40,118 nt of DNA from Nitrospira sp. (lineage in GTDB: Bacteria; Nitrospirota; Nitrospiria; Nitrospirales; Nitrospiraceae). The stretch is from the NCBI GenBank assembly GCA_029879905.1, contig JAOUPN010000004.1, positions 1 through 40,118 on the forward strand, given 5' to 3'. The notes beneath the pieces were generated by a model, which did no database searches, was not told the origin of the DNA, and saw nothing but the letters and a program-made list of their open reading frames with translations. Numbering within the stretch: position 1 is the first letter of the stretch; every line of letters starts with the position of its first letter. Shown here piece by piece: positions 11,201 through 17,525 of this stretch. The translations under genes and the position numbers were made by a program.

Positions 11201-14200
11201 TCTTCTGTCACGTTCTTGGCAACCCACTGGATCCGCCCATCCGGTCCACGAGTCGGGACCAATTCAGCCGACGTGACCGTGTAGGCTGGCGTCTTCTTCG
11301 TGACCTCTTCCGGTGTGTCTGCCTTTGGTTGTGGTTGCTTCTCTTCTGTCTTTCCCTTTCTGAGCTTGGCGATATAGTTCCCGTAGACGCCTTTTAAGAA
11401 ATTTCGGCTCTTCTCACGGAAGTTGCCTGCTGTCGAATCGTCCTTGAGAATGACCCGTTCGCCGCCTGGGACTTGCGCGTTCTTGGTCTTCCCAGAGCGA
11501 TAGAAGCGGGTTTGCTGGAGGAAGTCTTCGAACGAGAGTTCGCCAGGCTGGAGCGGACCAACCATGGGATCACGTTGGCTGACTTGCTCCGTGGCCGTGA
11601 CCGTCTCTGGCGTTGGGACCTGCTCTTTCTCTGGCTGCTTGCTGGCCTGCTTCGGCGCCTGCATAATTTCAAGCGCAATCGCAAGCTCTTCAAGCATGTC
11701 CGGGGAGAGCTCGTCGAGGTGCCGTTTCCCAGTCTTCTCTTCCGTGAAATCCATGAAGGCAGGGTTGTTGTCCCATGGAATCCCCTTCTCGTCGGCCAAC
11801 TTGTGAATGTCGGCCACAGTTCGAGTAGGCTTCGTGCCTTCAACGGTGACCTCTGGCACCTCAAGCACTTCGTCATGGTCGGCCATCTGAATCGGGTCGT
11901 CCGGTGCCGGGAGCGCCGGCTGCTGCTGCTTCGGCTTCTTCGGTTTAACATCAATGGTTTGCTCAAGCGCGGCCCTCGCTTTGGCTTCTGTCTTGAATTC
12001 ATTCCCGCCCGTTGCTGGGTTCGTCAGATACGTGCCGTCTGGCCGTTGCACCTGGAATCGGCCATCTCGCGTCGGAATGATACGCGGTTCTGATGGTAGT
12101 TCTTCCGTCACGGGCTCGTCGGGAAGCGCATAGGTCGCGTCGACGGGCTCCGGTTCTACCTGTGGCACAGGCTCAGGAAGGCCTGGAGTCTGTCCAGGGG
12201 ATTCCTCAAGGAAGTCAAGATCCTGGTCAAGCGCCTCGCGCATGTCGTCGTCGATTGGATCAGGGGCTATCGTGGGCGTAACAGGAGGTTGTTCCGCCAC
12301 GAGCGGCTCGCTCGGCGTGGCTATGGGTTCCTGCGTTATCGCTGCCTCTGGCGTCTGAAGAGGGCGACCACTAACTTCTTGATTAGGTGACACCGCCATC
12401 TCCGGGGGTGGGACCGAAGACGGGGGCGCCGAAGGAGCTTGTGGCTGCTTCATCAAGAAGGGTGGCCGCTGTCCCGGTTGGGTAACCTGCATCTCATCAG
12501 GGAGACTCGACACGTGACTCTGGACGGAGACCGGCTCCGGCTCGGTGAAGAGCGGACTTTCGGTTTGTGGTTGCTCCTGCTGCCGTCGTGCCTTCCTGGA
12601 TTGTAAGACGCCAGACAGAAAGCCAACAATCGCCCCACTGCCTCCCCCTGCAGCTCCACCCATCCCAGCCCCTTCAAACCAGGAGCGGTTTTCGTCGTAG
12701 AGCTGCTGCGCAACGATATTCGAGCCGGTCTGTTGGAAATACTCTTGGATAAATTCTTGTGCGGCGGTCACTCCTGATTCTTTCAGGACTGTCACAAATC
12801 GTCCGCCCGTAGCTTTATTGAACCGGTTGATAATCCCAGCAATCGGCAAGGCTTCGCTGGAGCCTACGGCAGACCCTAACCAAAAGGCTTTCTCTTGCAC
12901 GTCCGGAGAGGCGGTCTTCTCTTTGGCGTCTTCGTACTGCTCTACTCCACCGACACCAGCCCCGAGCACGGCGGTTGTGGCAAGTGGAGCCTTCGCGGCC
13001 AGACCTGCGACCCCTCCAGCCATGAACCCAACCATGCTGCCCACGGCTCTCGGGAGCACACCAGCCACAAAATTCTTCTGCATGGCGGGATCGGCGGGGA
13101 AGAGCCGCTTCGCCATTTTGTCGATGGTCACGCCGAGTTGATAACTCCCCCGCTGTTCAATCGGACGATCATCACGGAGACTTTCTGGCAGGATTCGATC
13201 CAGGCTCTTCGAGGCCACGGCAATGGACTTGAGCGCGTCCGCTGGAATCTGCGCAAGCCCCTGCATGAAATTATATGCGGCCTCTTCCACTCCTTGCCGT
13301 ACACTCTGGATTGGCGGAGCGTCTTGGATGTCTTGCCCGGTCTGCTTGATATCGGCAGTAAACTGGCCTGCGAGTTCTTCGGCGGTCGGCACCTTACCGG
13401 AGACATGGACCTCGGGCACGTCTAGGACGTCTTCCTCTGTAGCCGTTGGTTCATCGGGCAGGGGGATTGCCTCACCGTCCATACCGATGATGGAGTGTCC
13501 GGGCTGCGGTTTGTTTACGATCTTACCTGTGATGGTGTTCAGTCGCCCGTCCGGAGTGTCTACGAACTCACGGGGATGTCCAGGGAGCTTATATTTCGAA
13601 CTGCCGTGGAGCCGTGGCCGGCCTTGCTCGTCCAGGTCGGTTGGATCAGGCACCAACTGCATATTGTCAGCAAACGCTCGCCGGTAGTCATAGAAATGGT
13701 TCGGGTTGTCTGGATCGGGGTTCAACCCACGATCGGCGAAGTTCTGCTTGTACCAACGCTGAAACCGCGCTTCTTGCTTCGGATCTGTAAACCCTGGCCC
13801 CTTCGGCGGAATTAACGACTTGGCCCCAGGCCGCTGCGCCTCCATTAAGGTCTTAGCGTTCCGCTGTTCGGTCAGGTTCGCAATCTCACCCATCCCCGGC
13901 ATCTGCTTATAGAGATCAAGGACGCTGGGCTCTGGGAGGTCGAACGACTGCCCCGCCTCGACCATCTGCCGTTCTATCTGGTCACGGCTGAGCGGTTTCG
14001 TGGCCTTGAGCGTGCGCGGCTTGACCTGTGGCGCGTCTACGGGGAGTTGGTCGAGCGTTGGAACGTCTACACTGGGTTGCGTCTTACTGGGGGCAGTTGT
14101 GGCAGCGGGAGCGGCTGTCTTAGGTCGGTCTCGCGGCTTGGGGACCGCCTCATCAGGGGCAAAGAGCCCCTTAACAAACCGCTTCGCCCGGTTGAAGGGG

Positions 14201-14442
14201 GTGTATTGCTCCTCAAGATCCTTCTTGAACTGCTGCGCGGCATGAACATTGCCTATGACTTCGCGCCGTTTCCCTGTCTCTCTGTCGAAGTCTTCGCGCT
14301 TGGCCTTCCGAAAGGGGGTCGGATCGTCACCAGGGTACTTGCCGACTTCCAGCGTAGCGATTGCCTCATCGCGTTCCTCTTCAGGAACGGAGAACTGATC
14401 GTCGAGGGAGCGGTGGAAATCTTCTAGTTCCTCTAAGGTCAT
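2224..14442 (-). CDS. Giant (4072 aa) polyvalent protein: virion-type N-terminus, N6-adenine MTase, SNF2-type helicase (DarB-like), long C-terminal region
   Basis: MTase motifs YTGWGGLPQAF, STPNAHYT, VLEPGAGIGHFF, VGNVPFADV; helicase Walker A EVGAGKT, Walker B MILVDEAD, motif VI QRNGRGIRQGN; DarB-type segment FTVTLNKTAYTDKTEAGQAVL after the helicase. Confidence 0.9.
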   Translation of the reverse strand: MTLEELEDFHRSLDDQFSVPEEERDEAIATLEVGKYPGDDPTPFRKAKREDFDRETGKRREVIGNVHAAQQFKKDLEEQYTPFNRAKRFVKGLFAPDEAVPKPRDRPKTAAPAATTAPSKTQPSVDVPTLDQLPVDAPQVKPRTLKATKPLSRDQIERQMVEAGQSFDLPEPSVLDLYKQMPGMGEIANLTEQRNAKTLMEAQRPGAKSLIPPKGPGFTDPKQEARFQRWYKQNFADRGLNPDPDNPNHFYDYRRAFADNMQLVPDPTDLDEQGRPRLHGSSKYKLPGHPREFVDTPDGRLNTITGKIVNKPQPGHSIIGMDGEAIPLPDEPTATEEDVLDVPEVHVSGKVPTAEELAGQFTADIKQTGQDIQDAPPIQSVRQGVEEAAYNFMQGLAQIPADALKSIAVASKSLDRILPESLRDDRPIEQRGSYQLGVTIDKMAKRLFPADPAMQKNFVAGVLPRAVGSMVGFMAGGVAGLAAKAPLATTAVLGAGVGGVEQYEDAKEKTASPDVQEKAFWLGSAVGSSEALPIAGIINRFNKATGGRFVTVLKESGVTAAQEFIQEYFQQTGSNIVAQQLYDENRSWFEGAGMGGAAGGGSGAIVGFLSGVLQSRKARRQQEQPQTESPLFTEPEPVSVQSHVSSLPDEMQVTQPGQRPPFLMKQPQAPSAPPSSVPPPEMAVSPNQEVSGRPLQTPEAAITQEPIATPSEPLVAEQPPVTPTIAPDPIDDDMREALDQDLDFLEESPGQTPGLPEPVPQVEPEPVDATYALPDEPVTEELPSEPRIIPTRDGRFQVQRPDGTYLTNPATGGNEFKTEAKARAALEQTIDVKPKKPKQQQPALPAPDDPIQMADHDEVLEVPEVTVEGTKPTRTVADIHKLADEKGIPWDNNPAFMDFTEEKTGKRHLDELSPDMLEELAIALEIMQAPKQASKQPEKEQVPTPETVTATEQVSQRDPMVGPLQPGELSFEDFLQQTRFYRSGKTKNAQVPGGERVILKDDSTAGNFREKSRNFLKGVYGNYIAKLRKGKTEEKQPQPKADTPEEVTKKTPAYTVTSAELVPTRGPDGRIQWVAKNVTEEQFPEKAETPPKASAQPTPEEAVAKPASSDFAKHDRVEWMHDRKKLTGIVRTVSSGGNIEVARTNGQTVILKPSDPTLRNLRNVEAAKPTHPSLEAPAEKAGVVAPAGVNFDDLRSSAVDAQKAFNQAKTIKEKSKWAEKVRLLKKHFTDGPGLVGGEAYAKRLRFFDNILSKMHQALEDGKPIGVSLLPQSEPQPTTPEALAQEPKRDTLTVPPTPEEVANERTQQPRVDAPRPPERAPTDPVSSLEEPGATQQVSPKQADRDQRGTDVSRGTGDAAPRGKRDASERDLSAERGGREDAGRDDEAVSGSDQPAGTDFTIGADYTIPSGQKTKYKANVSAIKLLKQLETEGRLASPAEQAVLAQYTGWGGLPQAFQWSHEWQKEYRELEDLLTDEEYASARASTPNAHYTDPDTIRSIYTGLEHLGFTHGRVLEPGAGIGHFFGVMPAKMASRSQRTAIEKDSISARIAAQLYQRANVREGAYEQQALPNEFFDVAVGNVPFADVRPHDAHNQDLNKLHLSLHDYYFAKAISQVRPGGLVAFITSRFTMDKLNGKLRDYLAKRADLVGAIRLPNTQFKAIANTDVTTDVIVLRRRQEGEDPGGEAWATTETQATPDGDASINEYFVRHPEHIMGTLSLEGTMYRSKEVTVKPDGRNVPSAMADAFRKMPADIYQARTRPVSTTPRGLLEALEASDDVKEGAYTIQNNALYVRRSTQFVPVEDATATDIERARGLIAIREQVKSVLKSQLEDTGAPFMAAQRKELNKVYDRFQKKFGFINSRANKALFRDDPDYGTLQSLERDYDKKANTANKADIFSKRIIEYRPSATKADTPKEAMLISLNETGRIDLDKMQALTGRPQHELIRDLKGLVYQNPEGLTWEPADQYLSGNVRQKLRVAEEAAKTDKRFNENVESLKLAIPEDLKPEQIAVKLGHGWIPANDYRDFIAHLLDINTYNVKVNYSAVVGAFSVKASAGMQNVKNTKTFGTDRATATSLLEDALASKLPTVYDALPDDKRIVNEKETIAAREKLQAIQDEFQKWLWADQNRADRLARKYNDEYNNIRVREHDGSHLSLPGSNPLIVLRPHQKNGVWRALQEGNTLLAHEVGAGKTYTKIAIAMEFRRLRMANKPLITVPNHLVEYWRGAFLELYPAAKVLAATKEDFKAENRRRLVGRIATGDWDAVVIAHSQMSRIPMSYESFEAFAKEQIDLLDEYLHELKADKQGNRNIIKEIEKAKARFEGKLKSRKAQIEENADKGVTFEETGVDMILVDEADLFKNLWFPTRMTRVAGLPNTESQRSYDMFLKTNYLNKLTNQRAVIFGTATPISNSMAEVFTMQRYLQPRELEQAGLSHFDAWARQFGNTVTSLELSPDGSGYRPKTRFAEFVNVPELTQMFRRVMDVKTGEDLKLPVPKLRTGKPINVTVPPSEALKTYVASLITRAEALKTGRVDPRKDNMLKITGDGRNAALDVRLRVPGAPEDKHGKVAAMVKQVVQEYKDSATVKGTQLIFLDLSTPKAKDTKDKKETEDGAAQDEEVELAEEQQLRGSVYQDIKKKLIRGGIPEKEIAFIHDAKTDEKKTKLFEDVNAGTIRVLIGSTEKMGAGTNVQKKMVALHNLDAPWRPRDIHQRNGRGIRQGNELYRADPDGFEFAVFNYATEAPSFDVFMWGTLEAKARTITQIMKGDPNIRTIQDVDTAVMSFAEMKAVASGNPMVLEKANKDIELRKLSLLRAAHQDTQRRIAYELRTIPDQIKFEKDSIARFEKAEEIADAHPADPFTVTLNKTAYTDKTEAGQAVLRMIQDALDANPKSRSDILRYPGIGTYRGFSLHLNVHIDNSAYFYVGENRLLTTTSFMLDEVKPENVMVRFENAIAALDSLMAKGKKNILIWEKKRQDMLEEQKKPFEHEAKILALESRIKQIDTALDLTKRDEGVIAEAAGKDDEGPLDILKSERGSIPASLLAGGAGTAKDAEAYRQQRAREDIGFQSADPEIDRRVRAAKRGIQKDSLSGKLKEHLGHVWRLISREFANLPDTAQFARLRTDLLKLQKYKGIAADEIQRELAAIVKPLNRKQYDQLEWKALLADLQREADAGRKLPFGYTAEKVADDLESLDAAISLDQTVQKSWEKRQQLWKRLKKEYQGAMNDIGFDVTKKLTKEDYFRHQVLDHARERAMKGTGSKIRTPTGRGFLQTRHGSSADINANYVQAEFEVMAQMVYDTQVAKVIKGVDQTLNIRKSLEAQAKDQNNKAIQAIIDEGSDRSAIVAATLKDFRKRLGMHMSRIRKAMQLSQDDRLSLPEIAEIAEDVENDAHLSARGVFKVINERKVFVDQLLGKKKVTWEQLIPDTHDLWQPREGNVFYMADSIPAQLAKALQESMLEDAGLLADKLRKVLAMGAPREQYVIPIDAKETLDDLSHKEHSWFVDMNRQFLGHWKQLMLIAPRKWGRYNIRNFTGDADAMFVGNPGAFKKLRRAASDLLPVMFSEEVLTGEAKEWVKRGGYGTTMQYQELGDLNELKAFKLSLDRASKGGVLGLPAKAWNTYWKAARLSTDYREGLMRYAAYLSYLEQMQENNGVPKNFGASKKETVLAIPDVRDRAFKLSNELLGAYDRISEAGQTVRAFWIPFFSWMEVNATRYGRLVGNALDGGHGGTALAKGALITGKNGASFMIRLAFFWSTLQAWNYLMFGDDEDELQQTNPTVANRPHILFGRDAEGKIMYLAGIGALGDLLSWFGLDEFPGLVGDIMHDRLTIGEAVKNAAKAPVNRLWQGLTPLVKMPPEMFMRETSYPDVFHWRPIQDRAEYLGYQTTLGPEIKALMGKPGKPLYGVEDLSGLIVQKTDPKSAAYYSWQTTERKYLERMGKDSNAVFWRSPRGEALHNWSLALRHKDADAEAAWRERYVEMEKEKYGKRYSETLMYKDIERSLRSKAPLSGMTRAERDKILAQLDAEELRTLHRAEDYYKDVIMQILPEVRRSGLKRKLTSQGWLTKHEPSLLADLEP
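6150..7960 (-). other. SNF2/DEAD-type helicase domain of the giant protein (approximate bounds)
   Basis: Walker A near 7870-7895, VDEAD near 7381-7400, QRNGRGIRQ near 6290-6322. Confidence 0.88.
9440..10260 (-). other. N6-adenine methyltransferase domain of the giant protein (approximate bounds)
   Basis: EPGAGIG motif near 9870-9905; NVPF catalytic motif near 9692-9718. Confidence 0.85.
10143..10538 (-). CDS. Gene nested out of frame inside the giant ORF; helical TnpV/DUF1896-like protein
   Basis: MKGLNSLGWTLHDHLKEHRPTQFQALKSQGQLNKYLLSKQTEINEELTFLEEQGMQPREAREMLQNEIYPPSEEDV...; SD GGAGGAGGT 5-6 nt before ATG; by hand count GC3 is about 80% in this frame and about 32% in the giant frame over the same segment. 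Confidence 0.7.
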   Translation of the reverse strand: MKGLNSLGWTLHDHLKEHRPTQFQALKSQGQLNKYLLSKQTEINEELTFLEEQGMQPREAREMLQNEIYPPSEEDVKTLGGTMRPYQDQISQLEPTSPSALTTPSRQGKRPSTRPTSPRSSSSSNSKLKAV

Positions 14443-14451
14443 AGTTTTCAG

Positions 14452-14480
14452 TTGCCTGAAGTTATATTGTTTTGTAAAAT
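14452..14480 (+). promoter_or_regulatory. Candidate sigma70 promoter for the HNH gene
   Basis: TTGCCT (14452-14457), 17-nt spacer, TAAAAT (14475-14480), only 6 nt before the ATG at 14487. Confidence 0.45.
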
Positions 14481-14486
14481 AATCAC

Positions 14487-14972
14487 ATGGACAGAGTTAC
14501 ACGTAGCAGGAATTACTACAAGGACAACCGCGAACGATTGTTGCTTAAGTTTAAGGAGCGATACAAGAAACACAGAGATAAAGTGTTGGCCGCACAACGC
14601 ATGCGACTTCGCAATAATCCTGAAAAAGTAAGAGAGCAACGAAGAAAAAGCAGGAGAAAGTATAGACTGAAAATACTTGCAGCTCACAAGATAAGAGTCG
14701 CCATACTGAGAAATAAGGCTATCGCCATTCTTGGCGGAAAATGTGCGCATTGCGGATATGATAAAGATTTTCGAGCTATCCAAGTCGATCATATTAATGG
14801 AGATGGGTGGACTGAACGTAGGGCTGTCGGTAACTACAGAATTTATCGATCTATTGTGACTCTTGGACATCAAGATAAGTACCAGCCTCTTTGCGCTAAC
14901 TGCAACGTCATAAAACGGATGGACTTCGGAGAACATCAACAGAAATTCAGGATCGCGCCAAAGCTTTCATAG
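14487..14972 (+). CDS. HNH endonuclease (free-standing homing type)
   Basis: CAHCGY...IQVDHINGDG...YQPLCANCNVIKR zinc-containing HNH motif; basic N-terminus; AT-richer than its neighbours; opposite strand to the operon. Confidence 0.9.
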   Translation: MDRVTRSRNYYKDNRERLLLKFKERYKKHRDKVLAAQRMRLRNNPEKVREQRRKSRRKYRLKILAAHKIRVAILRNKAIAILGGKCAHCGYDKDFRAIQVDHINGDGWTERRAVGNYRIYRSIVTLGHQDKYQPLCANCNVIKRMDFGEHQQKFRIAPKLS

Positions 14973-14974
14973 AT

Positions 14975-15742
14975 TCACTCCTCATCACCATAGTCCATCA
15001 GATCGGTGTCGTCGTCCTCCATCTGCATCGACTTCGGATCACCGGAGGCGAGCGAGCGCATAAACTCGTGCATGGTCACCGGGTTGGAAATATCGCTCTC
15101 CTTGACCCCGAGCTTGTTCAGGAGTTGCATATGTTGCTTGACCTTCTCCCGGCGCTTCTGCACTTTGAGCCGTGCGGCGTCGAGCTGGTCTTTGTAGGGG
15201 GCAAACCCTGGGTCCATGGTGCCGTCTGGGCGCAAGAACTCGGATTTCCTCGACTTGAGTTTTTCCCCCAGCATTTGATACTGCATCTCAGCCGCATCTT
15301 TCTTGGCCAGCTCCGACATATACCGCGAGAAGGGCTTCGTGAGTTCCTTAGAGCGTTGCGCGGCCATCCGCCCCCGCTGCTTCGCAATACCGTACTGCAC
15401 GTGCATCTCAAAGTCTTTCTCGTCCATGTCAGGGAACTGTTGACGCATCGCTCGACGATAGGCGCGTTCCTGATCTTGAAACGACATCTGCTTCGGCGCT
15501 TGCGGCTTCAGCTGCGGAGGATTCGGCATCATGCCAGGATGCACCGGTTGCGCTGGGATCACCGCATTCGGCCTCGGCATGCCGCCCATAGGAGGCGGCG
15601 CGGACGGTGGGCCAGGATTACCAGCCAGCATGGCACCCGGAGGCGGAGCGGTCACTTGTCCTGGCCGCACCGGAGGCTCAGCCAAGGCCGTGCCTCCTGC
15701 CATCCCAGGCCGTTGTCGTTCATTCGGAAGCATGTACGCCAT
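14975..15742 (-). CDS. Internal virion protein candidate (Pro/Met-rich N-terminus, helical C-terminus)
   Basis: 255-aa ORF between tail genes and the giant gene; acidic C-terminus. Confidence 0.6.
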   Translation of the reverse strand: MAYMLPNERQRPGMAGGTALAEPPVRPGQVTAPPPGAMLAGNPGPPSAPPPMGGMPRPNAVIPAQPVHPGMMPNPPQLKPQAPKQMSFQDQERAYRRAMRQQFPDMDEKDFEMHVQYGIAKQRGRMAAQRSKELTKPFSRYMSELAKKDAAEMQYQMLGEKLKSRKSEFLRPDGTMDPGFAPYKDQLDAARLKVQKRREKVKQHMQLLNKLGVKESDISNPVTMHEFMRSLASGDPKSMQMEDDDTDLMDYGDEE

Positions 15743-15754
15743 GATCGATCCTCC

Positions 15755-16237
15755 TTACCGTGCGAGAAATCTACCGGGAGACGGGAATTCTTTCATGATC
15801 TTGTCCGTATTCATCATGCGGGGTGCCGACATCCCTACCCGAGGGGCAAGATTCGGCGAACCCATCCCCATACGTTCCATCTGCATGTTTGGCTTTGGTG
15901 CCGTGTGCCCATCGGTCCTGAACTGCCCTCCGCCTGGAGAGTAGGCGCGGATCCCGCCATGTGGCGATGGCTGAGCCGTGGGCACGTTGGCTGTAAGCTG
16001 CGGCACTTCCATTCCGAGTCGTTGCGCTTGCATCGGTTGCGGACCTTCTGGCTGGTAGTAGTTCATTAGGACGTGCGGATCCCAGCCCTCAGCACCGGCA
16101 AAGGCGGATAACGACTGCCTCTTTTTGTAGGCGTCGATGTAGTCTTGCCGTTGTTTCATCTGGCCCATCTGCATCGTGGCTCCGAGGACCGTTTGCCCTG
16201 CCTGCGCCAAGCCTTGTCCAATGCCATAGCTGCTCAT
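15755..16237 (-). CDS. Structural/internal virion protein candidate
   Basis: 160-aa ORF with SD AAGGGGG; begins with a hydrophobic/Gly/Met stretch (GIGQGLAQAGQTVLGATMQMGQM). Confidence 0.6.
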   Translation of the reverse strand: MSSYGIGQGLAQAGQTVLGATMQMGQMKQRQDYIDAYKKRQSLSAFAGAEGWDPHVLMNYYQPEGPQPMQAQRLGMEVPQLTANVPTAQPSPHGGIRAYSPGGGQFRTDGHTAPKPNMQMERMGMGSPNLAPRVGMSAPRMMNTDKIMKEFPSPGRFLAR

Positions 16238-16282
16238 CGTGACCCCCTTGACTCTCTCCCTAGTGGGAGGTAGGCTGAACCT

Positions 16283-16579
16283 ATGAAAACCCTACTCGCC
16301 ATTCTGCTTCTCATTCCATCACTCGCGCTCGCTGAGTCGATGACTGCTGCGGAATTCGAGGCCTGCCTCAATAACATCCCGTGCCTCACCGCCTATACCA
16401 GAGGCCAAGCGTTCCATGAGGAACAACCCACGAATACCGTCCAAGAAGAACTCGACGCTCGATTGTTAGGCGTCCATCCATTGTCGTTGCCTACAACGCG
16501 AGGGCCATTCCTGGGGCTATCTCCACTGATTCCTCTTTATCCACAAACTTTTTATCCAGAGCCCGTACAGCACTGGTGA
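16283..16579 (+). CDS. Small secreted protein candidate on the opposite strand
   Basis: MKTLLAILLLIPSLALA|ES signal peptide; GGGAGG upstream; two Cys in the mature part. Confidence 0.55.
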   Translation: MKTLLAILLLIPSLALAESMTAAEFEACLNNIPCLTAYTRGQAFHEEQPTNTVQEELDARLLGVHPLSLPTTRGPFLGLSPLIPLYPQTFYPEPVQHW

Positions 16580-17525
16580 GCATCCCCAAGTAACTAATCA
16601 CATCGACCTTCCGCCCATCTGACACAATCTCCGGCATGGTGTCCGCCATCCCGCCGATATGGGACTCCGCCTCGCCTTTGTAGCGCCATTTCTTCACAGG
16701 GATACCCCGCACCGCCGCCAGCATTTCCCCGTCTGAAATCGGTTCAACGTCTTCCTTCATGGCAGGATCGGAGAACATCATCCCGGCTGCCAGCCCGGAC
16801 ATCCCCAACGACGCCCCGCCGCTGATATAACCAGCCCGTTCTCGTCCCTTCTCCTTTTCACTGTCAAACTGCATGCTTCGAGTGAATTGATCGCCTTGCA
16901 TCGCGTTGTTGAGCGTATTCTGATACGGGCTATAGGCCCGGGCTTGTGCGGCAAAGGGGTTTTCCATCTGGCTCTGCGTCGTTGATCGGCTACTCTGGCG
17001 GTTCAATGCCAAGGCCTCCGCCGTGGTCAACATGTCGCGCTGCTCGCCTTCCTTGAGCGAGGTCGCCATGGTTTGATATTCCCGCATGGCCTGTTGTCCT
17101 GGCGTCGAGAGCTCCCACCCTGGCCCGAGCTGGCGGTAGAGATTTTCCTTCATCTTATTTTCGCCCAGCTCCAATTCCTTCTTGAGGGTTTCGCTCACTG
17201 GAAGTTCGCCCTTGAGGGCTTTCAAGCTGCGTTCGGTCTGGAGGCGTTCGATTTCCTGCTTGTTCGCCTGCTGGCCAGGGTTGAGATATTCATAAGCCTT
17301 CGTCTCAGGGTTGTACTTGAGCCCGGATTCTGCCAGCATGAGGGGTTCGAGTTGCTGAAACCGCTTGGCTTGATCCATCTGAAAATCAAGCATCTCGTTC
17401 TGACGCCTCACCAATCCAGGATCGGGAGGAGGCACGTCCGGCCCATCGCCGCCGCGTAGCTCTGGAAGCCAGGACCCATCAGGCAGTTGATAGAGCTTAA
17501 GCGCGTCCATAGTGATGCCCTCCAT
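16491..17525 (-). CDS. Virion protein with C-terminal peptidase S74/intramolecular-chaperone-like domain
   Basis: C-terminus MMFSDPAMKEDVEPISDGEMLAAVRGIPVKKWRYKGEAESHIGGMADTMPEIVSDGRKVDVISYLGMLTSAVRALDKK matches the ICA pattern (SD...K start, W/F-x-YK, pre-C-terminal helix). Confidence 0.75.
   Translation of the reverse strand: MEGITMDALKLYQLPDGSWLPELRGGDGPDVPPPDPGLVRRQNEMLDFQMDQAKRFQQLEPLMLAESGLKYNPETKAYEYLNPGQQANKQEIERLQTERSLKALKGELPVSETLKKELELGENKMKENLYRQLGPGWELSTPGQQAMREYQTMATSLKEGEQRDMLTTAEALALNRQSSRSTTQSQMENPFAAQARAYSPYQNTLNNAMQGDQFTRSMQFDSEKEKGRERAGYISGGASLGMSGLAAGMMFSDPAMKEDVEPISDGEMLAAVRGIPVKKWRYKGEAESHIGGMADTMPEIVSDGRKVDVISYLGMLTSAVRALDKKFVDKEESVEIAPGMALAL

Noticed and set aside
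11394-12002. 202-aa minus-strand out-of-frame ORF inside the giant gene
   Set aside because: Low-complexity Arg/Ser-rich, no SD of note, and the giant frame is the normal-looking one here, unlike the nested gene at 10143-10538.
14448-14939. 163-aa minus-strand ORF opposite the HNH gene
   Set aside because: The plus-strand frame carries an unambiguous HNH motif; the minus frame is an antisense shadow.
15068-16069. 333-aa plus-strand ORF
   Set aside because: Arg/His/Leu-rich antisense shadow spanning two minus-strand genes; no recognisable domain.
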